From the NCBI GenBank assembly GCA_025210475.1, contig JAOARW010000035.1, forward strand, positions 124,001-188,000: a DNA stretch of 64,000 nt. The letters are read 5' to 3'. The translations under genes were made by a program, and so were the position numbers. The DNA comes from Carboxylicivirga sp. (lineage in GTDB: Bacteria > Bacteroidota > Bacteroidia > Bacteroidales > Marinilabiliaceae). Shown piece after piece: positions 18,306 to 27,686 of this stretch (the first letter of the stretch is position 1; the number at the start of each line of letters is the position of its first letter). The notes under the pieces are model-generated. The model saw nothing but the letters and a program-made list of their open reading frames with translations. It searched no databases and was not told the DNA's origin.

Positions 18306-18994
18306 TGAAGCGAACATTAAAAGAAATTGCCAGGTACATTGATTTGAGCTGTGTTCAGGCCAATAGTACAATTGAGGAGATCAAGGAGGCGGCAGCACTT
18401 GCCATTAAGTACAATTGCATTTGCACTTTTGCCTTACCCGCTCATACGCCCATTTTGGTGGAGGCCTTAAAAGGGTATCCGGATATTCGCGTTGGCGGAG
18501 TCGTTGGCTTCCCGGGTGGAGGAACCATGTCTGAAGTCAAAGAAATTGAAGCTTCTAAGTTAGTTGAGATGGGTGTTGATGAAATTGACATGGTCATCAA
18601 CATTGGTCATTTAAAGGCCGGTAATGAAGAAGCTGTGAAGGCCGATATTGAAAAGGTTATAAAAGGTGCTAAGGGGCTTCCGGTAAAGGTGATTTTGGAA
18701 TGTCATCATCTGAGTAATGAAGAGATAGTAAAGGCCTGTGAAATATGTGTCGGCTGTGGTGTGGCATTTGTTAAAACGGGTACCGGATGGGCACCAACGG
18801 GGGCAACACTGGAGAATGTCGACTTGATGAAAAAGACTGTTGGTGATCGATGTGAAGTAAAAGCAGCCGGGGGTGTACGTGATCTCGAAACCATTGAAAA
18901 AATGCTGGATTTGGGAGTAACGCGTTTTGGTATTGGTGTGAGAACGGCGAAAGCCATTTTTGAAAATACCGGATCAAACGAAAACGACTATTAA
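18305..18994 (+). CDS. DeoC/DERA-family class I aldolase with altered phosphate site
   Basis: This 229-residue TIM-barrel aldolase is related to deoxyribose-phosphate aldolase. The catalytic set is present: Schiff-base Lys157 in VKTGTGW, Lys186 in VKAAGGVR and Asp95 in DEIDMVIN. Residues that grip the phosphate in classical DERA differ. The usual STGK/F is GTGW, and the GTSS or GASS loop reads FGIGVRTAK, so both serines are lost. IDLSCV replaces the usual IDHT-L. A substrate other than deoxyribose 5-phosphate is therefore likely. Translation is coupled to the upstream dehydrogenase by a one-base overlap, and the FGGY kinase gene starts one base after the stop. I give no gene symbol because the activity is uncertain. 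Confidence 0.85.
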   Translation: MKRTLKEIARYIDLSCVQANSTIEEIKEAAALAIKYNCICTFALPAHTPILVEALKGYPDIRVGGVVGFPGGGTMSEVKEIEASKLVEMGVDEIDMVINIGHLKAGNEEAVKADIEKVIKGAKGLPVKVILECHHLSNEEIVKACEICVGCGVAFVKTGTGWAPTGATLENVDLMKKTVGDRCEVKAAGGVRDLETIEKMLDLGVTRFGIGVRTAKAIFENTGSNENDY

Positions 18995-18995
18995 T

Positions 18996-20501
18996 ATGGA
19001 GTACATTATAGCGTATGATTTAGGAACAGGAGGTTGTAAAGCTTCCTTATATGATAAGGCCGGCCATTGTGTTGCAGATTCATTTATCGCTTGCGAGACA
19101 TATTTTCCCGCCGAAAATTGTCATGAACAAAAGCCATCCGATTGGTGGAATGCTATTATTGATAGTACAGATCTTTTGAAGCAAAAATCAGGAGTTGGTA
19201 AAGAGCAGATTAAGGCCATCGGAATCAGCGGGCATAGCTTGGGCTGTGTGCCATTGGATAAAAACGGGCAAGAGATTTTAACCGCAACGCCAATCTGGTC
19301 AGATTCGCGGCCTACCGAAAAAGAACTAAATCCCTTCTTTGATCAAATTTCTGAAGACGAATGGTATCAGTTGACGGGTAACGGATTTCCACCGGCATTG
19401 TACACCGTTTTTAAAATTCTGTGGTATAAAAATAATTCGGCTGAACTCTTTAAATCTTTTGATAAAATTCTGGGAACTAAAGATTATATCAACTATCGGT
19501 TAACAGGCGTAGTGGCTAGCGATTATAGCTATGCCAGTGGTACAGGTGTGTTTGATCTCGAAAACAATCAATACTCCGACCACTTAATTGATATGGCCGG
19601 GCTGGACAAGGATTTGTTCCCAAAATTGTATGAATCAGATCAGGTAATCGGAACCCTAAGCAAGGAAGCCGCAGAAGTTCTGCGCCTGACTACTTCGGTT
19701 CAGGTGGTTGCTGGTGGGGTTGATAATAGCTGTATGGCTTTGGGAGCCAAATGCTATAAAGATGGAGCCTTGTACGCCAGCCTTGGGTCGAGTGCCTGGA
19801 TTGCAGTTAGTTCTGCAAAGCCAGTGATTTCAACGAACAGTAAACCCTATGTTTTTGCACATTGTGTAAAGGGGCAATATGTTAGTGCAACGGCCATATT
19901 CTCAAGCGGAACCAGCCTTAACTGGGTGGTTGATAACATGACCGGTTTTGATACGACTCAACCGGGTGTGTGGCAGGATATTTTTAACGAGATGGAAAGT
20001 GCACCGATCGGAGCAAACGGTTTGCTTTTCAATCCGTCTATGGCAGGCGGATCATCGCTGGATGAAGCCCAAAGTATCAGAGGGGCTTTCCTGGGTATGG
20101 ACCTAAAACATAAACGCGCCGATTTTCTGCGGGCTACCATTGAGGGCATGATCTTAGGATTAGGAAAAGCGCATAAAGAGTTATCGAAATTAGTTGAATT
20201 AGACGATGAAGTGCTATTAGTTGGTGGAGGTAGTAAGGCTAGCTTATCTCGTCAGATATATGCGGATGTTTTTAACAAGAGAATGGTTAAGACTTCCATC
20301 GATCAACAAGCAGCTGCTTTTGGCGCTGCAGCATTGGCTGGTGTTGGCATTGGTTTTTATAAGGATTATTCAATAATCGACAAAATGCACGAGCTTATTG
20401 ATATCAAAGAGCCGGTATCATCACATGTTTCTCAATACGAAAAGGTATGGGAAAAGTATGAACAAGCAATGAAATTATTAGCACAGTATTCGTTAATTTA
20501 A
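18996..20501 (+). CDS. FGGY-family carbohydrate kinase (xylulokinase-like)
   Basis: This 501-residue cytoplasmic kinase phosphorylates a sugar, typically a ketose or polyol, with ATP. The N-terminal phosphate motif YDLGTGGCKASLYD, GISGHSLG, the SLGSSAW loop and the C-terminal LLVGGGSKASLSRQIYAD segment mark the FGGY fold. The ATG at 18996 was chosen because it directly precedes the ATP-binding strand; an in-frame TTG 36 bp upstream overlaps the aldolase gene and adds no conserved sequence. Paired with the DeoC-like aldolase, it most likely makes that enzyme's phosphorylated substrate. Sequence alone cannot separate xylulose, ribulose, fuculose or rhamnulose as substrate. Confidence 0.9.
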   Translation: MEYIIAYDLGTGGCKASLYDKAGHCVADSFIACETYFPAENCHEQKPSDWWNAIIDSTDLLKQKSGVGKEQIKAIGISGHSLGCVPLDKNGQEILTATPIWSDSRPTEKELNPFFDQISEDEWYQLTGNGFPPALYTVFKILWYKNNSAELFKSFDKILGTKDYINYRLTGVVASDYSYASGTGVFDLENNQYSDHLIDMAGLDKDLFPKLYESDQVIGTLSKEAAEVLRLTTSVQVVAGGVDNSCMALGAKCYKDGALYASLGSSAWIAVSSAKPVISTNSKPYVFAHCVKGQYVSATAIFSSGTSLNWVVDNMTGFDTTQPGVWQDIFNEMESAPIGANGLLFNPSMAGGSSLDEAQSIRGAFLGMDLKHKRADFLRATIEGMILGLGKAHKELSKLVELDDEVLLVGGGSKASLSRQIYADVFNKRMVKTSIDQQAAAFGAAALAGVGIGFYKDYSIIDKMHELIDIKEPVSSHVSQYEKVWEKYEQAMKLLAQYSLI

Positions 20502-20506
20502 AACTT

Positions 20507-21475
20507 ATGGAGTTTAGTTTTTTTGATCTTTTAATATCGTTTGCCGGTGGCATTTTTGGTGCCGCAATTGGGGCATTACCAGTCTGGATTTTGTGTGGAT
20601 TAGCTGTACTGATTGGTGCGGCACTTAATTCGGCCTCAGGTTTTGATACCTTTACCAATGTTGTTGGTTGGGGGCACTTTATCGGTCCACACACGGCTTT
20701 TGTCGGAGGAACGGCAGGTGCAGCCTATGCAGCACGGGTTAACAAACTCGAATCAGGACGAAATATTCTGGCCAGTTTAATGGGGCTAAATGACTACAAG
20801 ACATTGTTGGTAGGAGGTGCTTTTGGTGCCTTGGGGTATGTTTTTTTATACCTTCTCTGCCTGGTTCCCGATTATACCAGCGTAGCCTATACCAACCACA
20901 TTGCATTGGCCGTTATTCTGGGCATGATTGCCATACGATTAGTATTGGGTAAAACCGGAGTGTTCGGAAAAGTAAAAGAAGGCAACTCAAGATGGAAGGT
21001 GAGTGATCAGGCCTCATGGGTACCTTATCAATCTTCTCCGATGATGATTCTGGTTATCAGCCTGAGTGTGGCCATTGGAAGTGCACATTTGGTTTCGACG
21101 GTGCCCAATAGCATTGGGATCATATTTGGTTTTGTCGCCTTTCTGTTAATCTTTATGCAATTTGGTTTTAACGTACCGGTAACGCACCATATCGCTTTAA
21201 CGTCAGCTTTTTCAACAATATTAACCGGCGATCTAACCTGGGGAATTGCCATGGGTGTAATGACGGGTTTTATTGCAGAATACCTGGCTTGTTTGTTTGT
21301 TTATCACGGCGATACACATATCGATCCGCCAACCTTTGCAATTACCTTTACTTTTACGATTATACCAGTTTTGCAGGCTTCAGGAGTATTGGATTTAAGT
21401 CCGTATCTGGCAATTGGATTTGGCCTTGCTGTTAATGCCTTGCTATTTGTTGGTTTAAAAGTTCTGAAGGCATAG
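20507..21475 (+). CDS. Polytopic membrane protein, probable permease of this pathway
   Basis: This 322-residue integral membrane protein has roughly eight to ten hydrophobic segments separated by short loops. Small-residue-rich helices (GGIFGAAIGALPVW, FVGGTAGAAYAA) and two histidine-bearing stretches (GWGHFIGPH, VPVTHHIAL) stand out. I do not recognise it as MFS, SSS, RhaT or any other common sugar transporter family. It follows the FGGY kinase by 5 bp and ends the operon, the usual place for an uptake permease, so transport of the sugar that the kinase and aldolase consume is the obvious inference. It is long enough for a secondary transporter but shows no energy-coupling motif that I can name. 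Confidence 0.6.
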   Translation: MEFSFFDLLISFAGGIFGAAIGALPVWILCGLAVLIGAALNSASGFDTFTNVVGWGHFIGPHTAFVGGTAGAAYAARVNKLESGRNILASLMGLNDYKTLLVGGAFGALGYVFLYLLCLVPDYTSVAYTNHIALAVILGMIAIRLVLGKTGVFGKVKEGNSRWKVSDQASWVPYQSSPMMILVISLSVAIGSAHLVSTVPNSIGIIFGFVAFLLIFMQFGFNVPVTHHIALTSAFSTILTGDLTWGIAMGVMTGFIAEYLACLFVYHGDTHIDPPTFAITFTFTIIPVLQASGVLDLSPYLAIGFGLAVNALLFVGLKVLKA

Positions 21476-21546
21476 CGTCATATTAATTTCATTGAGTATT
21501 AGTTCGAAGAGGTTTTGTTATTTCCCGATATTCAAAATCTCGATAC

Positions 21547-21595
21547 GAAGGCAGTGGTTTAAGACATAGGTATTTGACTTTATACTGCTGCCTTC
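21547..21595 (+). terminator. Possible terminator after the permease gene
   Basis: The arms GAAGGCAG (21547-21554) and CTGCCTTC (21588-21595) are perfectly complementary but enclose a 33-nt loop, and only TTAAT follows. It is the only candidate end signal between the catabolic operon and the gene at 21637. Confidence 0.35.
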
Positions 21596-21636
21596 TTAAT
21601 GATAATCCAGATATATATTGATTTCAAGTACTTTGT

Positions 21637-22692
21637 ATGATTAGAAAAGAGATTCATACCTCAAATGCAAGCACTCTAAAAGAGGGCATTGGTGATTTAT
21701 TAAGTCAGATAAAAACTAAAAACATACTGATGCTGACTTTCTTTGCTGATGATAGTAGTATTGAAAGTTACCGGTTGATTGAACGAAGCTTAAAGCACAA
21801 ATTGGATCACTCTTTAACTTTTGCACTGATACATCAAAAACCCTTTGATGCGAATTTTATTCTAGAATACTATTATGTGGATGATGGTGTTAAGCTTAAC
21901 TATAAAGAACTAAATGGCTTAAGGTATGGGCTTGCTCATTTTAATAATTGCGATTACCTGTTTTTAGGCGGACTAAAATCAGAGCTTAAAAAGGAAACGA
22001 TTTACGAACAGGCCAATCTTATTTTTGATAAAATCGAAGCGGTATTTAAAAAAGAGGCATTCGAAATTGATTGCATTCAAAGGCAATGGAATTACATTCC
22101 TGATATTGTGGAATATGATGAAAGCAGTCAGAACTACCAGCAGTTTAACGATGCCCGATCCGAGTTTTATGCCAAGGCAACATGGATCAATGGTTATCCT
22201 GCAGCCACAGGAATTGGTGTAAGAAATCGTGATTTATTAATTAGTCTCATGGCTGTCAAAGGAGATTACAAGGTAAGTGTCTTGTCTAACAAGGAACAGG
22301 TGGATGCGCACATTTATTCCGAAACTGTATTGGAAAATAATGAGATAGGAGATGGGTTTAAGAAGTCAACACCAAAATTTGAGCGGGGCAAGGTAATAAA
22401 TGGCATGATCGATATATCTGGCACAGCCTCAATTACAGGTGAAAAAACCATGTTTATCGGAGATGTTTGCAGACAGACCGAACGCACCCTTCATAATATT
22501 AAACTCTTACTAAAGCAGGCGGGTGAGAATAAAGGGAAACAGGCCATGAGGGTTTATGTGAAAAGGTCTGATTATTTTGAAGATATCAAGAAGGTTTGCG
22601 ATAGAGAGTATCCGGAGGCACAGAAAAATTATGTACAAGCAGATGTGTGCAGAGACGATTTGTTAGTCGAAATTGAAATGTGTCAGATGTAA
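21637..22692 (+). CDS. RidA/YjgF-fold protein of the FkbO/Hyg5-like type
   Basis: This 351-residue soluble protein has no signal peptide. The C-terminal third is RidA-like: ISGTASITGEKTMFIGDV, then QTERTLHNIKLLL, then RVYVKRSDYFEDIKK and a final VEIEM. The middle (FYAKATWINGYPAATGIGV) resembles the linker seen in chorismatase-type proteins (FkbO/Hyg5), where two RidA-like halves are fused. Relatives hydrolyse chorismate or deaminate reactive enamines; neither role fits the sugar genes directly. It stands alone between the catabolic operon and the HTCS gene, with gaps of about 160 bp on each side. Clearing a reactive intermediate of the pathway is possible but speculative. Confidence 0.65.
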   Translation: MIRKEIHTSNASTLKEGIGDLLSQIKTKNILMLTFFADDSSIESYRLIERSLKHKLDHSLTFALIHQKPFDANFILEYYYVDDGVKLNYKELNGLRYGLAHFNNCDYLFLGGLKSELKKETIYEQANLIFDKIEAVFKKEAFEIDCIQRQWNYIPDIVEYDESSQNYQQFNDARSEFYAKATWINGYPAATGIGVRNRDLLISLMAVKGDYKVSVLSNKEQVDAHIYSETVLENNEIGDGFKKSTPKFERGKVINGMIDISGTASITGEKTMFIGDVCRQTERTLHNIKLLLKQAGENKGKQAMRVYVKRSDYFEDIKKVCDREYPEAQKNYVQADVCRDDLLVEIEMCQM

Positions 22693-22847
22693 AGAGTAAG
22701 AGTATTAATTTTTACCTTATAAATCGTGTAATTGTATTCGATGAAAGAGAAAGGAATCTTATCTTTTTGTGTATTTTTACAAGAGGTGTTTTATAGTTAT
22801 TAAACCCTGCAGAGAATCGATTACACAGGAATTAATTAGGGAAATAT

Positions 22848-25800
22848 ATGATTGGGAAGTACATTGTTCTGATAGCTCTTTTTTTGATAGTTCAGCTTAG
22901 CGAAGCTGCAAAAATTGAGTTAAGTATGCACCACTGGCAGCAAAACAATGGTTTGCCGCCTTTCCCGATTAGTTCAATAGATCAGGATGATAATGGCTTA
23001 ATTATTCTTCGTTGCGAAGAGGGAAGTTACCGCTTCAATGGCTTTCGGTCGTCGCTGTTCAAAGAGCTGGAAAAAGCCGAAAAAATTGATGGTATTCGTG
23101 TAAGTAATGGTTTGTTAATAATCGATAGTGATACCATAACTGATGGGGTTAACGGATGTGTTAAAAGTGCCGGAAACTATTATGTAACAGCAAGCAGGGG
23201 CTTAGGGAAGTTGAATGTTACTTCCAAAACCATTGACTGGTTAAATTCTCCGGGAGAGCTGCCGGTTAATAGCTGTACGAATCCGGTGCTTGATAAACAT
23301 GGAAGGGTTTGGTTCTCGATGTCGATGTTTGGAATAGGCTTTTATGAACCTCAGAAACAGAGGTTTTATACGATTCAAAACATTGATAAATATACTGGCT
23401 GTTCAGGAGCACGCGAAACCTTCGCCAGCATTCTTGATCGCGATATCGTCGATCTGTTTTTCGATAAAGATGTGAACCTTTGGATTGCCACCCGCAACGA
23501 TGGACTTTATAAAATCGCATTCGAGTCAAAACGTTTTCAATACTTTCGTTCCGAGTATAAAACACATGGCGATCTAAGCCATCGCGATATTAGTTCGCCC
23601 AAAGCCATGCAAAATGGAGATATCTGGATTGCTACCTGGGGTGGAGGAATTAATGTATGGGATCGTAACGATTTAGAAGCATCCCAACCTGATTTTCAAA
23701 GGCTGCCATTGCGACAGATAAACGGCGCTCCGCTTCGGAGAAGCACGATCTTTCCTATTGTTGAGGATGAAGAGTTGAATGTGTGGGTGGGAACACATGG
23801 TGGTGGACTCTATTACTTAAGTGCTGAACGAAAGTTAAAGAACGATTACCGGTGCATCCCGTTTACCGTTAATAATGGTAAGTTACCCAATGATTTTATT
23901 GGAAATTTATGCATTGGAATAAACGATGATGTTTGGTGCGGGACCTATGGTGGCCTGGTTCATATCGATTCCGATTTTAAAACACGTAATACATTTAGTG
24001 AGTTGGATAATCCGAATCTGTTTGAGGGAAAAACCATACATATGGTTTGCATTACCAACGAAAAATATATGTGGATTAGTTGTCGTGGCGGCGATAACTT
24101 TCTCTGGGATTTAAGTACCAATGTAATAAAGAAATTTCGTCAGACCGATGGACAGGACATTGGTATGTTATACAATGGTGTTGAGCTAAATGGGGTGGAT
24201 TGGTTTGCCGGCGATAAAGGTGTTTTTTATTATAACCATCGCTTACAGAAATTTATTGCCTTTAAAAACAATCATTTGTTGCCTTCGCGTCATATCGAAT
24301 CGATCTTGAGTGATGATAATGGATTTTTGTGGCTGGGCACCAATCAAGGGGTGGTAAAGATTGACCCTGTCGAAGCAGATGTTAAACCTTTTAATCTGGA
24401 AACCGGGCGATTAGGTAACAGTTGCACACAAGGGGCGTCGAAAGATAATTCGGGCTACATGTATTTCGGAACGCGTTACGGTTTTTATCGGTTTCATCCG
24501 GGGGAGTTGGATGCCGAAGAAGCGGAAAAACCATTGCTTATTAACGAAGTTAGAATCAATGGGAATGGTTTCGAATTTGATTCACTGAAAAAGACTGAAT
24601 GGTGGAAGGCAGAAAGTGATTTTACCGGACTGCAATTGCCTTATAATCAAAACAACCTCTTGGTTCATTTTAATACGCTGAATTATAATCCCGAAGAGAA
24701 TATTCTTTACGAAATAAAGCTCGAAGGTTATGAAGATAACTGGGTAGTAACCAATGATAATCGCAAAAGTTGGAATTACCTAAAGCCCGGCAGGTATGAT
24801 TTTAAAATCAGGGAGAAAGGTAAGCCATCTATAAATGGGTTTTCTGTTATTATTCAGGTTCCCTGGTGGAAGCACATCTATGCAAAAATCACCTATTTCG
24901 TTATTCTGGGAGTTTTATTGTATGTATTCTACATTGTGATTTCGCGACGAAGCAGACAGCAGGAAAAACAAAGGCAAAAGGAGAAATTTGATTTGTTGCG
25001 ATTCCGTTTCTTTTTAAATGTATCGCACGAAATACGAACCCCTCTTACTTTAATTAAAGGTTCCATTGATCGCTTAATGGAAAATGAGGATGCTACGCAG
25101 ATCAAAGACCTGGAACGAATTCAGCACAATACTCACCGTTTAACAAGAATGGTCGACGAAGTACTGGATTTGAAACGAATGGAAGATCCCGATGTTAAAC
25201 CAAGGAAAAGCTTTTTCAACATGAAAGAGTTTTTAGTGGCTACCGTTGATGCCTTTCAAATTCGGGAGGAACAACATCTTATTCAACTGCATTTGCCCGA
25301 AAAACCGGTATGGCTTAACGGTTCTCGTGAACAGATTGAAACCATCCTCTATAACTTACTGTCCAATGCCATTAAGTTCAGTCCGGGTGAAAACACTGTT
25401 GAAGTTTACCTCGAAGCAGATGAATCTGAATGTCGGGTTCTGGTTAAGGATTATGGTATTGGAATGACGGATCAAGAGCAGGCTCGCGTTTTTGAAAGGT
25501 ATTACCAGGCAAAGCAAAAACATGTTAATGGTTCGGGTATTGGCTTGTCGCTGGTGAAAGAGTTATGCGAGTTAATCGGAGGAAAGATTAGTGTAGCGAG
25601 TAATCCCGGCGAAGGATCGGTATTTACGCTTACTTTACCTGTGGGTGTTGATCATAAATCGGTTGAATCCAATACAGAGCTTAGTCCAAAAGATAAGAAG
25701 GTAATATTAATCGTTGATGATCACGAGGATATCCGTTCTTTCATAAAAGAAAGCTTTGAAGACTCTTACCAATGCATTGAAGCATCAAATGGTAAAGAGG

Positions 25801-26441
25801 CAAAGGAACTGGTTAATGTATTGATGCCCGATTTAATTATTTCGGATGTGATGATGCCCGAGATGAATGGTTTCGAATTTTGTAAAATCATTAAAGAACA
25901 GATAGAAACGAGTCATATTCCTATTGTTTTATTAACAGCAAAAACTGGTTACGAAGCTGAGGTGGGAGCAGCTAAATGCAGTGCGGATGCCTATATTACC
26001 AAACCATTTCAGGAAAGCATATTAAGAATAAAAGTTGATAAACTCATTGAGCTTCGTCAGCGCTTAAAAGAGAAATATTCCGGAGCCGAGCTTGATGAAG
26101 GGCAAAAAGAGTTAAATCCTATTGATCAGGCTTTTATCAATAAGTTAAATGAAGCTCTGGAAGCTGCTCTTGATAATTCTGATTTCAATGTCGACCAGCT
26201 GTCGTCTGAAGTGGCCTTGAGTCCTTCTGGTCTTTACAGGAAGGTAAAAGCACTTACAGGTCAGAGTCCGGTGGATTATATCCGTACGTTTCGATTAAAC
26301 AAGGCGGCTTACCTGTTAAAAAACAGTACCCATTCGATTGCTGCGATTGCCGATCTGACAGGTTTTGGTACGCAGAAGTATTTTTCAAGGTGCTTCAATA
26401 CCAAGTTTGGTGTTTCGCCAAGTAAATATCGTAAATCATAG
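22848..26441 (+). CDS. Hybrid two-component system sensor-regulator (HTCS)
   Basis: This single protein of 1197 residues senses a periplasmic glycan fragment and activates nearby genes. A signal peptide (1-20) leads into a Reg_prop-type double propeller to about 560, with repeats such as LWIATRNDGLYKI and FLWLGTNQGVVKI. A Y_Y_Y domain (about 600-690) and one transmembrane helix (about 695-715) follow. The histidine kinase has phospho-acceptor His727 in NVSHEIRTP and ATP-binding GIGMTDQEQ and GSGIGLSL boxes. The receiver has Asp1000 in ISDVMMPEMNG, and an AraC-type HTH ends the protein (about 1095-1197). All catalytic residues expected for signalling are present. It probably controls one or both flanking susCD loci. 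Confidence 0.96.
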   Translation: MIGKYIVLIALFLIVQLSEAAKIELSMHHWQQNNGLPPFPISSIDQDDNGLIILRCEEGSYRFNGFRSSLFKELEKAEKIDGIRVSNGLLIIDSDTITDGVNGCVKSAGNYYVTASRGLGKLNVTSKTIDWLNSPGELPVNSCTNPVLDKHGRVWFSMSMFGIGFYEPQKQRFYTIQNIDKYTGCSGARETFASILDRDIVDLFFDKDVNLWIATRNDGLYKIAFESKRFQYFRSEYKTHGDLSHRDISSPKAMQNGDIWIATWGGGINVWDRNDLEASQPDFQRLPLRQINGAPLRRSTIFPIVEDEELNVWVGTHGGGLYYLSAERKLKNDYRCIPFTVNNGKLPNDFIGNLCIGINDDVWCGTYGGLVHIDSDFKTRNTFSELDNPNLFEGKTIHMVCITNEKYMWISCRGGDNFLWDLSTNVIKKFRQTDGQDIGMLYNGVELNGVDWFAGDKGVFYYNHRLQKFIAFKNNHLLPSRHIESILSDDNGFLWLGTNQGVVKIDPVEADVKPFNLETGRLGNSCTQGASKDNSGYMYFGTRYGFYRFHPGELDAEEAEKPLLINEVRINGNGFEFDSLKKTEWWKAESDFTGLQLPYNQNNLLVHFNTLNYNPEENILYEIKLEGYEDNWVVTNDNRKSWNYLKPGRYDFKIREKGKPSINGFSVIIQVPWWKHIYAKITYFVILGVLLYVFYIVISRRSRQQEKQRQKEKFDLLRFRFFLNVSHEIRTPLTLIKGSIDRLMENEDATQIKDLERIQHNTHRLTRMVDEVLDLKRMEDPDVKPRKSFFNMKEFLVATVDAFQIREEQHLIQLHLPEKPVWLNGSREQIETILYNLLSNAIKFSPGENTVEVYLEADESECRVLVKDYGIGMTDQEQARVFERYYQAKQKHVNGSGIGLSLVKELCELIGGKISVASNPGEGSVFTLTLPVGVDHKSVESNTELSPKDKKVILIVDDHEDIRSFIKESFEDSYQCIEASNGKEAKELVNVLMPDLIISDVMMPEMNGFEFCKIIKEQIETSHIPIVLLTAKTGYEAEVGAAKCSADAYITKPFQESILRIKVDKLIELRQRLKEKYSGAELDEGQKELNPIDQAFINKLNEALEAALDNSDFNVDQLSSEVALSPSGLYRKVKALTGQSPVDYIRTFRLNKAAYLLKNSTHSIAAIADLTGFGTQKYFSRCFNTKFGVSPSKYRKS

Positions 26442-26659
26442 CTAAGGTATTGACAGCGAGTTTGAAAAATTAGCAGGATTTACTGTTCAAAACTGTTATT
26501 GCATTAAAGCTATACTTTCTGTCACGATATGTTGGTGTGCTTTTGGGCAGGTGATTCTAATTTTGAACCATAGCTGTAATCCTTATAACCTTCTAAAGAA
26601 CGAAATCAGGTTTGTTTGATTGAGGGTATATATCGATCGAAAAATTAAAAATCACAATA

Positions 26660-27637
26660 ATGACAAAATCACTTACAATACTTAGCTGGTTTATATTAAT
26701 CATGTTTTCGGCATGTAAGCAAGATGCGGGGACCCAAAAGAAAAGTTTAAAAGTGATGACTCCAGCTATCTCGGGAGAGTGGCAGCATATTTTTAATCCG
26801 AACGATACGCGTGCCGAAATAGATACAACCTGGTATACAAACGATCATTGTTTTGCCAAAGGGCCTGATGGTAAGTGGCATGCCTACGGCATTATCGGCC
26901 ATAAGCCAATTAATCCCTGGACGGGCGAAACGAAGCTTTTTCATATATCAGCCAATTATTTTAAGCAGAGCAAATGGGAGGATCATGACTATGCCCTAAT
27001 CTGTCAACCGGATGTTGAGCGAGTTTTGTGGGCGCCGCATGTTTATCACGAAGAAGGGAGTGATCAGTGGCACATGTTTTACAATATAGGAAACCGCCAG
27101 CATCATGCGCCTAATTATGCCAGTTGGGGGCAATTGTGCCGAGCCGATTCAGAGAATATGTATGATTGGGATCGACATGTTCTGAATCCTTTGTTTAGTG
27201 ATCCGGGGCATGCCCGCGATTCGTATATATTAAAGGATGGCGACCTTTACTACTTTTATTATACCCGCACCTACGATGAGGTTGATTTAAGGTCTTGTGT
27301 GGCTGTGCGAACCAGCCCTGATTTGCAACATTGGAGTGGACCAAAGATTGTGCATACACAGGCTTTTGAATGTGATTGGGGAGGCGACGCCGAATCACCT
27401 TTTGTAGTTAAAAAGGATGGTCTTTATTATTTATTCATTTGCCGTGCGATGACAGCTTATAATCAAACCCATGTGTATTGGTCTGATACGCCGGATTCCT
27501 TCCCGCCTGAAAATTTTGTTTGTGAATTGTCCACTCACGCCTCTGAGATAATTAAAGTGTCAGAAGATCAGTGGTATATTTCCAATACAGGTTGGGATAA
27601 AAAGGGAATTTATATTGCAAAATTGGATTGGAGGTAA
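26660..27637 (+). CDS. Five-bladed propeller glycosidase-like lipoprotein (GH43/GH32-like fold)
   Basis: This 325-residue lipoprotein (signal ending FSAC, Cys19) shows the strand pattern of five-bladed propeller glycosidases: FAKGPDGKWHAYGI, VLWAPHVYHEEGSDQWHMFY, ARDSYILKDGDLYYFYYTR and AESPFVVKKDGLYYLFICR. Acidic residues in WAPH-, RDSY- and AESPF-type positions are where GH43/GH32/GH117 relatives keep catalytic or transition-state residues. I cannot assign one family with confidence. The gene lies 218 bp after the HTCS stop and 251 bp before the first ROK gene, so it is probably transcribed on its own. It may be an exo-glycosidase acting at the cell surface on the same glycan. Confidence 0.7.
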   Translation: MTKSLTILSWFILIMFSACKQDAGTQKKSLKVMTPAISGEWQHIFNPNDTRAEIDTTWYTNDHCFAKGPDGKWHAYGIIGHKPINPWTGETKLFHISANYFKQSKWEDHDYALICQPDVERVLWAPHVYHEEGSDQWHMFYNIGNRQHHAPNYASWGQLCRADSENMYDWDRHVLNPLFSDPGHARDSYILKDGDLYYFYYTRTYDEVDLRSCVAVRTSPDLQHWSGPKIVHTQAFECDWGGDAESPFVVKKDGLYYLFICRAMTAYNQTHVYWSDTPDSFPPENFVCELSTHASEIIKVSEDQWYISNTGWDKKGIYIAKLDWR

Positions 27638-27666
27638 GCGGAAAACTTAAATAGTTTTTAATAACT

Positions 27667-27686
27667 GACAATTATTTTTAATTGTC
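27667..27686. promoter_or_regulatory. Short palindrome downstream of the propeller lipoprotein gene
   Basis: GACAATTA, a TTTT spacer and TAATTGTC form a perfect 8-bp inverted repeat. No T run follows. It could be an operator or a weak transcript end. A second inverted repeat of about 7 bp (27735-27741 with 27749-27755) follows it. Confidence 0.3.
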
